Shown: positions 55,335 through 64,000 of the stretch, piece after piece
How positions within the stretch are numbered: the stretch's first letter is position 1
How the letters are laid out: every line of letters starts with the position of its first letter
Assembly (NCBI RefSeq): GCF_003856975.1
Contig: NZ_CP033107.1
Location: 3,782,001-3,846,000, forward strand
Direction: 5' to 3'
Source of the DNA: Plantibacter sp. PA-3-X8
GTDB taxonomy: Bacteria; Actinomycetota; Actinomycetes; Actinomycetales; Microbacteriaceae
DNA: 64,000 bases
Translations under genes and position numbers: made by a program
Notes under the pieces: generated by a model
Seen by the model: the letters and a program-made list of their open reading frames with translations, nothing else
The model's database searches: none
Told to the model about the DNA's origin: nothing

Positions 55335-55742
55335 TCAGCTCTCAGCAGGCCCCCAGAACGTGTCCTCCGCCGGGCCATCTGCGGAGAACAGGCTCACCTC
55401 GACGATGCGCCCGCCACGGACGGTCAGGAGGTCCACGCCGGGCATGTCCATGACGACGTCGCCACGGGTCCCAGTGAACCGGACGGGGACCGCGACGAGC
55501 TCGCCGTTGACCATCGCAGGTCCGGTCACAGCAAGCTGGAATGTGCCTTCGCTCGTGGCCATCATGCCGCCGAGGAGTGCACCGACACCGTCGACGCCGC
55601 GGTGATCACCCGAGAACTGGTTCGCTCCGGGCTGGTGCCACACCACCTCGGGGTCGAACTGCGCCATCACCGCCGCAATGTCACCGCGGCCGAGGGCATC
55701 GAAGTAGGTGACGGCGACGGCTGCGGGGGTCTGGTCGATCAT
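55335..55742 (-). CDS. SnoaL-like/NTF2-fold protein
   Basis: 135 residues from ATG 55742 (AAGGAG upstream). VTYFDALGRGDIAAVMAQFDPEVVWHQPG and the late VDLLTVRGGRIVEVSLF are the SnoaL-like polyketide cyclase-related fold, which in bacteria often binds or converts small hydrophobic compounds. Divergent from an HxlR regulator across a palindromic operator. Confidence 0.85.
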   Translation of the reverse strand: MIDQTPAAVAVTYFDALGRGDIAAVMAQFDPEVVWHQPGANQFSGDHRGVDGVGALLGGMMATSEGTFQLAVTGPAMVNGELVAVPVRFTGTRGDVVMDMPGVDLLTVRGGRIVEVSLFSADGPAEDTFWGPAES

Positions 55743-55789
55743 GGCGTGTCTCCTTCGTGAGGGTGAGTGGTAGCACCATAGTTTCAGGC

Positions 55790-55803
55790 GGTAACCTGTT
55801 ACC
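55790..55803. promoter_or_regulatory. HxlR operator
   Basis: GGTAAC-CT-GTTACC is a perfect palindrome in the 86-bp divergent spacer, with a third GTAAC half-site at 55809. It should bind the HxlR protein encoded at 55829. Confidence 0.65.
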
Positions 55804-55828
55804 TCAACGTAACTAAGGAGTATTCGCG

Positions 55829-56242
55829 ATGAACTCTGATGCGCCTGTCGACGCACCCGTCTGGAACGTGATGCTGCCGACATGCCCGTCGCGCACCTCG
55901 CTCGCCCGGATCGCCAATAAGTGGACCGCGATGATCGTCATCGCTCTGAGCGACGGTCCTCTCCGGTTCGGGACGCTCCGCGAGACGGTCGGCGGGATCA
56001 GCGGCAAGGTCCTCTCGGGCACTCTTCGGGATCTGGAACGCGACGGCATCCTGACTCGCACCGCATACGACGAGATGCCGCCCCGCGTCGAGTACACCCT
56101 GACGCCACTCGGCCAGACACTGCGCGAACCGCTGACCGCTCTCGGCCAATGGGCGGAACAGCACATCGCCGAGGTTCTCGACTCCCGCGACACCTTCGAC
56201 AACCTCGCGCATGGAACCGCGGCCCGTCGCACCGACGGCTAG
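55829..56242 (+). CDS. HxlR family regulator
   Basis: 137 residues. Cys in LPTCPSR near the N-terminus, then ARIANKWTAMIVIALSDGPLRFGTLRETVGGISGKVLSGTLRDLERDGILTRTAYDEMPPRVEYTLTPLGQTL, the complete HxlR winged helix. Members with an N-terminal Cys (HypR, QorR) sense quinones or disulphide stress. It should control the divergent SnoaL-like gene. Confidence 0.92.
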   Translation: MNSDAPVDAPVWNVMLPTCPSRTSLARIANKWTAMIVIALSDGPLRFGTLRETVGGISGKVLSGTLRDLERDGILTRTAYDEMPPRVEYTLTPLGQTLREPLTALGQWAEQHIAEVLDSRDTFDNLAHGTAARRTDG

Positions 56243-56639
56243 CGACATCATCGGCATATCTGCATGTTCGAGGGCAGCTTCGCGGTCGACGATGACCTGC
56301 GACACCGTCAGTACAGGCACCTCGGCACAGGGGTCGGCCGCGGAGCGTTGCGGGCGGCGTCGAACGTGCCGCTGACTGAGAGCATCAACCGCACCCTGTG
56401 CACCCGGGCACGAGACACCGCTCGGTTCATGTTGAACGGCACTCGAGAAGTGCTCGAGGCACCCCAAGATGAGCTGGCGATGCCGATCAGGCAGAGCGTG
56501 CGATGCGCCACCACATTCTGGAGTTATGGGGTCGACATCGACCCCCGACTTCACGGAGGCCCTGACGACTTCAGCACGGACAAGATCCTCGGCTCCGGCC
56601 TCAGCGCCCGGCCTCCACTCCACGGGTAGTCTGTGCTCC
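56243..56639. other. About 400 bp without a recognised gene
   Basis: Frames are open on both strands because of GC bias, but none has a start with a ribosome site or a family signature. Possibly an eroded gene. Confidence 0.4.
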
Positions 56640-57068
56640 ATGCCTGAGATGCCGCCGTTCAGCCCGACGGTCACCCTCCTCGCCCTGTCCAGAATCTGGG
56701 AGGACTCTCTGACCTCAGCACTGAAGCCGCTGGGCCTCACGACGCGCAAGTATGCCTTGCTCGGACACATCCGTAGCACCCCTGGCATCTCGTTCAGCGA
56801 TCTCGCGCGACGATCGAGGATCACCGTCCAGAGCACACATGTCGCCGTCGGTGGCTTCGTAGCCGATGGCATCGTCGCCGATTCCACCGGCCGCGCCGGC
56901 TCAGCGGCACAGCTCGAGATCACACCGGCGGGGCACCGGCTCCTCGCCGAAGCGGCCGGGGTAGTCGCTCGCCTGGACGCGGATTTCGAGACGAGTCACC
57001 CTGCTCTGCGCGCGGCGCTCGCTGATCACATGCTGCAGATGATGCAGTCCCCTGGACTGCGTGAGTGA
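56640..57068 (+). CDS. MarR family regulator
   Basis: 142 residues from ATG 56640. Winged helix: SALKPLGLTTRKYALLGHIRSTPGISFSDLARRSRITVQSTHVAVGGFVADGIVADST, with dimer helices at both ends. Forty-three nt upstream of a DUF2269-type membrane gene whose start is preceded by a perfect palindrome, likely its binding site. Confidence 0.88.
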   Translation: MPEMPPFSPTVTLLALSRIWEDSLTSALKPLGLTTRKYALLGHIRSTPGISFSDLARRSRITVQSTHVAVGGFVADGIVADSTGRAGSAAQLEITPAGHRLLAEAAGVVARLDADFETSHPALRAALADHMLQMMQSPGLRE

Positions 57069-57091
57069 GGAAAGCTTCAGTCTGACTGATG

Positions 57092-57110
57092 CCTTCAGCT
57101 AGGCTGAAGG
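57092..57110. promoter_or_regulatory. MarR-type palindromic operator
   Basis: CCTTCAGC-TAG-GCTGAAGG is a perfect 8-bp inverted repeat that ends one base before the ATG at 57112; a related half-site GCTTCAG is at 57074. Binding here would block transcription or translation of the membrane-protein genes. Confidence 0.65.
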
Positions 57111-57111
57111 T

Positions 57112-57615
57112 ATGGAATCCATCCTTCTCGCCGCGCACGTGCTCGCGGGCATTCTGTTCATCGGCCCGGTTGCGGTGACCGCCAGTCTGTTTCCCCGGTT
57201 CGCTCCGATCAGCGGTTCGGCACCGGCAGGCGACATCGATGAACACCTCCACGGCCGAGACCGCGCTACCGGTCCCACCGTGGTCGCCTCGGACCGAAGC
57301 ATCGACGTCGCCAGACTCCTGGCACGAATCACGCGGGCCTACGGCCGAATCGCACTCGTCGTCCCAGTACTCGGCCTGATCCTCGCCGCGGTGCAGGGCA
57401 GGCTCACGGAGATCTGGATCCTCCTCGCGATGGTCCTGACCGCCGTCGCGGGGGCCCTGCTCGCACTCCGGATCACCCCGATGCAGCAAGAAGCGCTGTC
57501 CCAACCGGACGACGGATCACGATTGCGATCGCTACGACCCTTGACCGGGATGTTCAACCTGCTGTGGGCAGTGGTTGTCATCCTCATGATCGTGCGTCCC
57601 GGCGCGTCGTCGTGA
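57112..57615 (+). CDS. DUF2269-like integral membrane protein
   Basis: 167 residues with four helices (ESILLAAHVLAGILFIGPVAVTASLFPRF at the start, later YGRIALVVPVLGLILAAVQ and GMFNLLWAVVVILMIVRPG). The HVLAGILFIGPVAV start is typical of DUF2269 proteins; function unknown. The stop overlaps the next start (GTGA). Confidence 0.7.
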   Translation: MESILLAAHVLAGILFIGPVAVTASLFPRFAPISGSAPAGDIDEHLHGRDRATGPTVVASDRSIDVARLLARITRAYGRIALVVPVLGLILAAVQGRLTEIWILLAMVLTAVAGALLALRITPMQQEALSQPDDGSRLRSLRPLTGMFNLLWAVVVILMIVRPGASS

Positions 57616-57968
57616 GCGCGTCGCCACGAATCCTGCGCACTCTTGAAGCGCTGTCCGTCCTCGAGCTCGGCAGCATCGCGGTCCTCTTCGGGAACCTCCT
57701 CACCGTACATGTGCCTGGCCTCGCTTCGGTACTCGGACCCGTCCACGGCGCGTTGTACCTGACCGTCGCAGTCACGGCGTTGCTCGGGCGTGGACTCCTA
57801 CTCCGCACCCGGCTCTTGGCCCTCGTCCCGCTGCTCGGTGGAGTATTCACCTTGATCAACGTCCGGCAAGAGCGACGACGATGCACTTCGGCGTCCCCTC
57901 CACACACGCCCAAGTCCTCCGCGACGCGAGGCGACAGCGACAAGTTCAACGCGAAAGGCACCTCATGA
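57612..57968 (+). CDS. Small membrane protein, DUF3817-like
   Basis: 118 residues from GTG 57612. LRTLEALSVLELGSIAVLFGNLL, GLASVLGPVHGALYLTVAV and a third helix LLALVPLLGGVFTLINVRQERR resemble the three-helix DUF3817 proteins (LGPxHG motif). Overlaps both neighbours by four bases, so it is part of the MarR-controlled operon. Confidence 0.65.
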   Translation: MSASPRILRTLEALSVLELGSIAVLFGNLLTVHVPGLASVLGPVHGALYLTVAVTALLGRGLLLRTRLLALVPLLGGVFTLINVRQERRRCTSASPPHTPKSSATRGDSDKFNAKGTS

Positions 57969-58618
57969 TCGCTCAGATCATCCTCTTCGAGGGATTCGAC
58001 CCACTCGATGTGATCGCCCCCTTCGAAGTGCTCTGCGCCGGCTCGGACGCTCTCGGAGGAACCCTTGATGTCAGGCTGGTGGCACTCGACCGCATCGGTC
58101 CGGTCGTGAGCGGAACGCGGAATTTGGAGCTCACCGCAACCCATGTGTTGGAGCCGGAGGCTCCTGGCATCGTGATCGTGCCCGGCGCTGCCGGCCCCAC
58201 CGTCGGCGACCCCGATTTCGTGAGGACGATTCCGGTCATCCTCGCTGAGCTTGGTTCGAGCCGCTTGCGGGCGCTCATGGGCCGCGCGTTCGCATCACCG
58301 GACACCCTGGTCGCCACAATCTGCGGAGGCGGTTTGGCGCTCGGCATGGCAGGCCTCCTGGCGGGGCGGACCGCGGTGACCCATACGTTGGGGAACGACG
58401 TCCTCGAGGCCACCGGCACCACGGTGGTGCGAGCGCGGGTCGTCGACGACGGGGACCTGGTCAGTGCCGGTGGAGTCACATCCGGTCTGGATCTAGGGCT
58501 CTATCTGCTGGAACGCGAATTCGGCCCGCGGATCGCGCACGCCGTCGAGCAACTGTTCGAGTACGAGCGGCGCGGAACCGTGTGGTCAGCCAGAGGACTC
58601 GACGCCCTTCCGCTCTGA
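57965..58618 (+). CDS. DJ-1/PfpI family protein
   Basis: 217 residues from ATG 57965 (ATGA overlap). QIILFEGFDPLDVIAPFEVLCAG, nucleophile Cys in TLVATICGGGLALGMAGLLAGRTAVTHTL, and DGDLVSAGGVTSGLDLGLYLLE place it with the isonitrile-hydratase/ThiJ group. Last gene of the DUF2269-DUF3817-DJ-1 run under MarR; a carbonyl or electrophile stress role is plausible. Confidence 0.87.
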   Translation: MIAQIILFEGFDPLDVIAPFEVLCAGSDALGGTLDVRLVALDRIGPVVSGTRNLELTATHVLEPEAPGIVIVPGAAGPTVGDPDFVRTIPVILAELGSSRLRALMGRAFASPDTLVATICGGGLALGMAGLLAGRTAVTHTLGNDVLEATGTTVVRARVVDDGDLVSAGGVTSGLDLGLYLLEREFGPRIAHAVEQLFEYERRGTVWSARGLDALPL

Positions 58619-58678
58619 ATCAGCCCCGCCGCTGGTTCAGCCCACCCAGCCGACAGGCTCATATCGAAGGACACCGTC

Positions 58679-58996
58679 ATGCATCGGATCATCGGCACCT
58701 GGGACCTCGCCATTCGCACACCGATCGGCACCCTGAACGCCGTGATGACGTTCCAGGACGAACAGGGCGTCTTGTCAGGCTTCGCCACCAGCAGGACCGA
58801 GGACGTCCCGCTTCGCGATCTGCGAGTCGCCACCGATGCGCAGGAGGACCACGTGATGTGGACGCAGACGATCACCACACCCATGCGGTTGGAGCTCGCG
58901 TTCGACGTGACCATCGACGGCGACCGGATGACTGGCGATTCGCGCGCCGGACGGCTCCCGCGCAGCACGGTGACCGGCGTTCGCAGAGTTCCGTGA
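58679..58996 (+). CDS. Small lipocalin-like hypothetical protein
   Basis: 105 residues with GAAGGA upstream of ATG. GTWDLAIRTPIGTLNAVMTFQDEQGVLSG and VTIDGDRMTGDSRAGRLPRSTVTGVRR look like the repeating beta strands of small lipocalin-type ligand binders. No named family certain. Sixty nt after the DJ-1 gene and probably co-transcribed; a terminator follows. Confidence 0.65.
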   Translation: MHRIIGTWDLAIRTPIGTLNAVMTFQDEQGVLSGFATSRTEDVPLRDLRVATDAQEDHVMWTQTITTPMRLELAFDVTIDGDRMTGDSRAGRLPRSTVTGVRRVP

Positions 58997-59000
58997 CGGC

Positions 59001-59038
59001 GGCCTCCCCTCCGATGGGTGTGCATCGCAGGGGAGGCC
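59001..59038 (+). terminator. Hairpin terminator
   Basis: GGCCTCCCCT pairs with AGGGGAGGCC, with an inner CGATG/CATCG helix, just after the stop at 58996. Confidence 0.75.
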
Positions 59039-59123
59039 AGCGTGCTGCGTAGGACAACATGAAGCCGAGGACCACTACCGTGAGTTCCATCGCATCGGCT
59101 GATCGCAGAACGGCCGAAACTGG

Positions 59124-60344
59124 ATGGGAGATCGCGTGTCACTCGCTACGAATCCGTTGGGGCAGCTCGCGTTGGACGAGCTACGCACACGAACCAGTAT
59201 GAAGTGGCGAACGCACCCCGCAGACGTTCTCCCACTCTGGGTGGCGGAGATGGACGTCCCTCTCGCGGCGCCGGTGAAAGATGCGGTTCGGTCCGCCCTC
59301 GAGCGTGGCGACACCGGCTACGCGACCGGCATCGGATACGCCTCGGCGTTCCAGCAGTTCGCCGCGCATCGCTGGTCCTGGGTGGGACTCGAGCTGGAGC
59401 AAACGGCCATCGTCCCGGACGTGATGCTGGGAATCGTGGAGGCGCTGCGTCTCCTGACAGGACCTGGGGACGTCGTCGTCGTGACGCCTCCCGTGTACGC
59501 CCCGTTCTACGCGTTCGTGGAGCACGAGAATCGCTTGATCCTCGAAGCTCCGCTGTCGGGTGAGGGCCGGTTGGATCCTTCCGCCTTGGAGGTCGCCTTC
59601 GCAGAAGCCGCGCGACGGTGCCCGTCCCCCACTTTCCTGCTGTGCAATCCACATAACCCCACGGGCACCGTCCACTCGCGGGAGGAGCTGGGGATGGTGG
59701 CAACACTCGCGCGTCGCCATGGCATCCGTGTGATCTCCGACGAGATACATGCGCCGCTCGCGCTTGATGGAGTCGAGTTCGTGCCGTATCTGTCCGTTCC
59801 CGGTTCCGAAAACGGCATGTCGTTGGCCTCCGCCTCCAAAGCTTGGAACCTCGCGGGACTCAAAGCCGCTCTCCTCGTCGCAGGACACGAGAGCCTCCCC
59901 GATCTTGCACGGCTCCCAGAGGAAGTCAGCCACGGCGTGAGCCACCTCGCGGTCATCGGCCATGCTGCAGCATTCCAGGACGGAGGAACGTGGCTGGACA
60001 GCCTGCTGTCCGGACTCTCCGAGAATCGACACCTGCTCGAGGAGCTCGTTGCACGCCACCTGCCTCAAGCGAGGTTGCGACGACCGGAGGGATCGTATCT
60101 CGCGTGGATCGACTGCTCGAAGCTCGGCTTCGAGGAAGAGCCTCACCTGGGCCAGCGCGCAACCGTTGCTGAGCTCGAGGGCCCGGCGCAATTCTTCCTC
60201 GACCATGCAAGGGTCGCCCTGAGCTCAGGTCACGTCTTCGGCACGGGTGGCCACGGTCACGTCCGGCTGAACTTCGCGACCAATCCCCTCATTCTCGAGC
60301 TCGCGCTGCGGCGGATGGGCGACGCTGCCAGGGCGAGGGACTGA
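59124..60344 (+). CDS. PatB/MalY-type aminotransferase (C-S lyase)
   Basis: 406 residues. [28 protein letters not shown] is the PatB/MalY start; cofactor contacts [15 protein letters not shown] and [12 protein letters not shown]; Schiff-base Lys239 in [14 protein letters not shown]; Arg in HVRLNFATN. These enzymes cleave cystathionine or cysteine conjugates. Start at ATG 59124; GTG 59136 is possible. Stands alone between a terminator and a convergent HxlR gene. Confidence 0.9.
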   Translation: MGDRVSLATNPLGQLALDELRTRTSMKWRTHPADVLPLWVAEMDVPLAAPVKDAVRSALERGDTGYATGIGYASAFQQFAAHRWSWVGLELEQTAIVPDVMLGIVEALRLLTGPGDVVVVTPPVYAPFYAFVEHENRLILEAPLSGEGRLDPSALEVAFAEAARRCPSPTFLLCNPHNPTGTVHSREELGMVATLARRHGIRVISDEIHAPLALDGVEFVPYLSVPGSENGMSLASASKAWNLAGLKAALLVAGHESLPDLARLPEEVSHGVSHLAVIGHAAAFQDGGTWLDSLLSGLSENRHLLEELVARHLPQARLRRPEGSYLAWIDCSKLGFEEEPHLGQRATVAELEGPAQFFLDHARVALSSGHVFGTGGHGHVRLNFATNPLILELALRRMGDAARARD

Positions 60345-60377
60345 CTCGACAAGTATGCAAGGGCCGGCCGGCCCGGC

Positions 60378-60797
60378 TCACTGCCCTACGCCGCGGTCCG
60401 TCTTCCGGGCACCGGGGCCATCGCCGACACAGGAAGCCGGAAGCGGCACGGCACCGACATCATCAGCGTCGGCGTCGACAGCCGGAACAGTGTCCGCCCA
60501 GGCGTTCATCGCGTCGAGGACCGACTGCAGACCGTGGCCGACCCCGGTCAGTTCGTACTCGACGCGAGGCGGGAGCTCGCCGTACGCCGTACGAGTGACG
60601 ATTCCGTACGTCTCAAAGCGGCGCAGGCGATTCGTCAGGGTATGGGCGCTGATGCCTGGGAGTGCCGCCTTCAGATCACCGAAGCGAAGTGGACCACCGA
60701 GCAGCTCACGGACGATGAGCGTCGCCCACGGGCCATCCAGCAGGGTCAGGAACCGCGCGATCCCGCATTCCGGCCAGGCTTCCGCAGAGAATGACAT
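60378..60797 (-). CDS. HxlR family regulator
   Basis: 139 residues. Cys in PECGIARFLTLLDGPWATLIVRELLGGPLRFGDLKAALPGISAHTLTNRLRRFETYGIVTRTAYGELPPRVEYELTGVG. Divergent from an NmrA-like gene across a perfect palindrome. The start lacks the usual distance to the Cys seen in HypR but the single N-terminal Cys is kept. Confidence 0.9.
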   Translation of the reverse strand: MSFSAEAWPECGIARFLTLLDGPWATLIVRELLGGPLRFGDLKAALPGISAHTLTNRLRRFETYGIVTRTAYGELPPRVEYELTGVGHGLQSVLDAMNAWADTVPAVDADADDVGAVPLPASCVGDGPGARKTDRGVGQ

Positions 60798-60836
60798 GAG
60801 TTTCGATCCGTCTCCGTTAGTGAACTTGAGGTAACC

Positions 60837-60853
60837 AGTGCATCATATGCACT
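60837..60853. promoter_or_regulatory. HxlR operator
   Basis: AGTGCAT-CAT-ATGCACT, a perfect 7-bp inverted repeat in the 65-bp spacer between the HxlR and NmrA-like genes. Confidence 0.65.
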
Positions 60854-60862
60854 AATAGTCAC

Positions 60863-61711
60863 ATGACCTACCTCATCCACGGAGCGACCGGCGCACAGGG
60901 TGCCCCCGTCGCCGCCGCACTCACCCGTTCCGGCCACCACGTCACCGCAGCCGTCCGCAATACCGCCGCCTACACCGCCGGGCCGGCGGTCGCCGTCGAC
61001 ACCGCCGACCTCGACTCCCTTGTGGACGCTTACACCGGTGCGGACGGCGTGTTCGTCCACCTCCCGCTCGGTTCCCCCGCCCAGCAACTCGAGCAGGCGA
61101 CCACCATAGCCACCGCGGTCGATCGGGCACGCCCCGGTCGGGTCGTCTTCTCCACCAGCGGCTATACTCTCGGCGGCGACAACGACGAGGACGACAGCGC
61201 GCACGGTGTGCTCGTGCGCCGTCTAGAGGCAAGCGGCGTTCCGACTGCCGTCATCGCCCCGCGCCTGTATCTCGAGAATTTGCTCCTACCGCCCGTCATC
61301 ACCGCTACCCGCGAGGAGGGGATCCTCCCGTACCCGATCCGGGAGGATTTCCTCGTCTCGTGGAGCTCGCACCTCGACATTGCCGAGGTCGCCCTCCGCC
61401 TCTTCGAAGACCCCTCCGTGACGGGCGTTGTCACCGTCGGCGCCCTCCCGGGACTCTCCGGACCCGACCTCGCCAAGGCGTTCTCCAACCACTTCGGTCG
61501 CGAGGTGCGCTTCCACGCTCAGACACCAGACGAGTTCGGCGAGATGATCATCCCCATCTTCGGCGCGGACGGCATCGCGCCCGTCGTCGACTCCTACCGC
61601 TGGCGTGCCACCCTCGACGACGAACTCATCGACGAGACGCGCAGCGCTCAGGCGCTTCTCGGCCTCGCACCACGCTCCGTCGAGCACTGGCTGCGCGACA
61701 TCGGCGCCTGA
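60863..61711 (+). CDS. NAD(P)H-binding NmrA/SDR-a type protein
   Basis: 282 residues. Dinucleotide motif MTYLIHGATGAQGAPVAAALTRSGHHVTAAVRN, later RVVFSTSGYTLGG and APRLYLENLLLPPVI; the Tyr-Lys catalytic pair of classical SDRs is absent, as in NmrA-like quinone reductase (QOR2) proteins. Control by HxlR fits quinone stress. Confidence 0.88.
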   Translation: MTYLIHGATGAQGAPVAAALTRSGHHVTAAVRNTAAYTAGPAVAVDTADLDSLVDAYTGADGVFVHLPLGSPAQQLEQATTIATAVDRARPGRVVFSTSGYTLGGDNDEDDSAHGVLVRRLEASGVPTAVIAPRLYLENLLLPPVITATREEGILPYPIREDFLVSWSSHLDIAEVALRLFEDPSVTGVVTVGALPGLSGPDLAKAFSNHFGREVRFHAQTPDEFGEMIIPIFGADGIAPVVDSYRWRATLDDELIDETRSAQALLGLAPRSVEHWLRDIGA

Positions 61712-61722
61712 TCCCAGAGACA

Positions 61723-61755
61723 CTGCGGCGGAGCGGACGACCGTCTCCGCCGCAG
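61723..61755 (+). terminator. Hairpin terminator
   Basis: CTGCGGCGGAG and CTCCGCCGCAG form a perfect 11-bp stem 11 nt after the NmrA-like gene. Confidence 0.75.
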
Positions 61756-61871
61756 CGCTGGAGGTTCGGGGCACGGCTACAGTGAGTGAATGGACCTATG
61801 GACGTTGTCCTGCAGTACACGGAAGCACGACAACCGAGACCTCGTGATACGCACGGAATCGGTCCGGTGAC

Positions 61872-62480
61872 ATGATGCGCGGAACATACCGGAAAACGGA
61901 ACATCGTCGACGCGACATCGTTGCGGCGGGGCTGACAGTGTGTCGGGCTGGAGAAGGTTCGACCGGCCTCCTCCGAAAGACGGCCGCCCAGGCAGGTTTG
62001 AGCGAGGCCGGCGTGCTCCATCATTTCGCCGGAGTAGGCGATCTGCTGGAAGCCATCCTCGACCGCCATATGGCCGAGATTCTCGAGTGTGCAGCATGCG
62101 ATCGGGTCTCGGGGAGAGCCAAGCTGCTCTGCCTGTCGGATCTCTTGGACTGCAGCCTGCGAGACCCCCACCTGGCGCATCTCTACCTCACGCGCACCAG
62201 CGAACCTGGGTCGACGGCGAACAACGCTCAGCAGGCGTCGAACGCCTACACCGACGCCCTCCGCGAATGCTCGCGCCTGGGCTTCAAGCAATGCCACGAC
62301 GAGGGCCAACTTCGATCAGGGGCCGATATGGACGCAGCGGTCGAGTCGCTGATCTCACTGGTCCACGGGCTCCAGCTCCGGGCGCTGCGAGAACCAGATC
62401 TGAATGTGCGTGCGGTGTTGGAGACGCACATCGGCACCTACCTCCGCGACGGACCTCAGATGGCCTCCGCAGCGGGCTGA
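61872..62480 (+). CDS. TetR family regulator
   Basis: 202 residues; start ATG 61872 or 61875. Helix-turn-helix RDIVAAGLTVCRAGEGSTGLLRKTAAQAGLSEAGVLHHFAGVGDLLEAILDRH. The ligand domain carries several Cys. It precedes the UvrA-like ABC gene by 112 nt in the same direction, so it probably regulates this resistance-type gene. Confidence 0.87.
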   Translation: MMRGTYRKTEHRRRDIVAAGLTVCRAGEGSTGLLRKTAAQAGLSEAGVLHHFAGVGDLLEAILDRHMAEILECAACDRVSGRAKLLCLSDLLDCSLRDPHLAHLYLTRTSEPGSTANNAQQASNAYTDALRECSRLGFKQCHDEGQLRSGADMDAAVESLISLVHGLQLRALREPDLNVRAVLETHIGTYLRDGPQMASAAG

Positions 62481-62592
62481 GCGATCGTTCGCCCCGAGCC
62501 GGGTGCACTGGTGGCCGGGCATGGGTCGATCAGCTGGCATGAGACCGAGAACGACGAACGAGACTTCATATCCACGTAACCAGGAGGCGACT

Positions 62593-64000
62593 ATGTCAAA
62601 GACTCGGCCAACGGCGATCTTGGTGCGCGGCGCCCGCGTGCACAATCTGAAGAACGTCGATGTGGACATCCCGTTGAATCAGCTCGTCGCAGTCGCGGGG
62701 GTTTCCGGCTCTGGAAAATCCTCCCTGGCGCTCGGCGTGGTCTACGCGGAAGGATCACGCCGATACGTGGAAGCACTCTCCACCTACACCCGCCGACGCA
62801 TGACGCACGCTGCCCGTGCCACGGTCGACTCGGTCACCTACGTGCCGGCTGCGCTTGCACTGCGTCAACGGCCGGGTGTGCCCAGCGTACGATCGACGTT
62901 CGGCACGTCCACAGAGCTGCTGAACGTTTTGAGAGTCGCGTTCTCGCGGCTTGGGTCGCACCTCTGTCCCAATGGACACCGTCTCGCCCCGACGATCGAT
63001 GTCGCTGCGAACCTGGATCTCCAATGCCCAATCTGTGGAGCGACGTTCTATCCCCCCGGTGCCGAGTCCCTCGCCTTCAATTCAGACGGTGCGTGCTCGG
63101 TGTGCACCGGGACGGGATTCGTCCGCGACATCGACGACGCGGCGCTTGTGCCTGATCCGACGAAATCGATCAGCGAAGGCGCCGTCGCACCCTGGGGGAT
63201 GTTCGGTCTGTCCGTGATGCCGCAGGTCGCTGCTGAACTCGGAGTACGCATCGATGTGCCGTACCGCGACCTCACCGACGCGGAACGGAGCATTGTCCTC
63301 GATGGGGCCTCGGTCAAGCGCGAGATCCGAGTGCCCTCGAAATCCGGGAAGCTCTTCGACCTGAACTTCACCTACCGCAATGCCCGACTCGCGGTCCGCG
63401 AAGCAATGGACAAGGCAACGAGCGAAACGGGGCTGGCACGAGTCAATCGGTTCATCACGGCGCAGGAGTGCTGGTCATGCCACGGGAGCCGACTGTCGAA
63501 CGACGCTCTCGGTAGCGAGGTCGACGGAATCAACCTGGCCGCCGCGACCAGCAAGGACCTCAGCGCCGTCATGGACTGGATGGCCACGGTCCCGAGCCTC
63601 GTCTCGTCCGAGCTTCGCCCGATGGCGAGGCTGATCGCCGAACAATTCGCCGAGATGGGCACGCGTCTCCTCGAGCTTGGTCTCGGGTATCTCACCCTCG
63701 ACCGGGCGAGCTCGACCCTTTCCACCGGCGAGCGCCAGCGGGTGCAACTCGCTCGAGCTGTCCGTAACCAGACGACTGGAGTCCTGTACGTCCTGGACGA
63801 GCCGTCCATCGGGCTCCACCCGGCGAACATCGACGGTCTGGTCGGGGTGATGCGCGACCTACTGGACGATGGGAACTCGGTCCTCCTCGTCGACCATGAC
63901 GTGCAGGTGCTCCGCGAAGCCGATTGGGTGATCGAGATCGGTCCCGGTTCGGGCGGAAACGGCGGGACGGTGCTCGCTCAGGGAACCGTCGCGCAGATCG
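62593..64000 (+). CDS. UvrA-like ABC protein (drug-resistance type), 3' end beyond window
   Basis: First 469 residues from ATG 62593 (AGGAGG upstream); no stop before the window ends. Walker A GVSGSGKSSLALGVVYAEGSRRYVEALS, zinc modules CPICGATF, CSVCTGTGF and CWSCHGSRL, ABC signature LSTGERQRVQLARAV and Walker B VLYVLDEPSIGLHP. It follows the UvrA layout but resembles the shorter UvrA2/DrrC-like paralogues that protect against DNA-binding antibiotics. The TetR gene upstream supports inducible resistance. Confidence 0.88.
   Translation, partial: MSKTRPTAILVRGARVHNLKNVDVDIPLNQLVAVAGVSGSGKSSLALGVVYAEGSRRYVEALSTYTRRRMTHAARATVDSVTYVPAALALRQRPGVPSVRSTFGTSTELLNVLRVAFSRLGSHLCPNGHRLAPTIDVAANLDLQCPICGATFYPPGAESLAFNSDGACSVCTGTGFVRDIDDAALVPDPTKSISEGAVAPWGMFGLSVMPQVAAELGVRIDVPYRDLTDAERSIVLDGASVKREIRVPSKSGKLFDLNFTYRNARLAVREAMDKATSETGLARVNRFITAQECWSCHGSRLSNDALGSEVDGINLAAATSKDLSAVMDWMATVPSLVSSELRPMARLIAEQFAEMGTRLLELGLGYLTLDRASSTLSTGERQRVQLARAVRNQTTGVLYVLDEPSIGLHPANIDGLVGVMRDLLDDGNSVLLVDHDVQVLREADWVIEIGPGSGGNGGTVLAQGTVAQI

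Overview
The window is high-GC DNA typical of an actinobacterium. Dense GTG/ATG starts, LAxTG-type sorting signals, DUF7507-type wall-protein repeats and many TetR/MarR/HxlR regulators suggest Microbacteriaceae (Plantibacter, Curtobacterium or Leifsonia-like). The genus is a guess from gene content; there is no rRNA to decide it.

Layout. 1-1.1 kb: the end of a wall-anchored repeat protein. 1.2-9.2 kb: an ECF-like membrane protein, a HAD phosphatase and a phosphonate/phosphite-type ABC transporter (phnD, phnC, two permeases) behind a probable PHO box, ending with an RpiR-type regulator, then an oligopeptide-type binding lipoprotein. 9.2-15.1 kb: ordinary housekeeping or lineage genes (isochorismatase-like hydrolase with a GlxA-type regulator, lipoproteins, GNAT, SUFU-domain protein, a membrane protein with a dead GGDEF domain). 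15.15-18.7 kb: a three-gene aldo/keto reductase-regulator-MFS cassette flanked by a perfect 26-bp direct repeat, so it looks inserted.

19.3-22.6 kb: the 3' half of a tRNA-Thr gene (an attachment-site scar) followed by a lower-GC three-gene operon: a PD-(D/E)xK nuclease-like sce7726 protein, an sce7725 protein, and a RES-domain (NAD+ phosphorylase-like) protein with an N-terminal zinc ribbon. This is the best candidate for an under-described defence or toxin system here.

22.9-33.1 kb: accessory metabolism: aldo/keto reductase with TetR, two tandem carboxylesterases, RarA with two YjbR proteins, TetR with a quinone-type oxidoreductase, a lone serine resolvase, and a TetR with a coupled 68-aa protein. 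33.3-43.2 kb: a scarred region with surface proteins (one frameshifted inside near-identical 354-bp repeats, one 5'-truncated, one intact), a bacteriocin-like secreted protein with a small membrane partner, and two copies of an arsenite-permease-like gene, only one intact with its MerR regulator and MerR-type promoter.

43.7-54.2 kb: methyltransferase, decayed MFS gene, a double-TetR regulator divergent from an MFS/GH3 glycosidase/aminotransferase operon whose next gene is reduced to a 5' scrap, then an iron-siderophore-type ABC transporter followed by an isonitrile-hydratase-like protein. 55.3-64 kb: several small regulator-target pairs (HxlR/SnoaL, MarR/DUF2269, HxlR/NmrA) with clear palindromic operators, a PatB-like C-S lyase, and a TetR before a UvrA-like ABC protein cut by the window end.

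All functional names come from reading motifs by eye; no database search was run.
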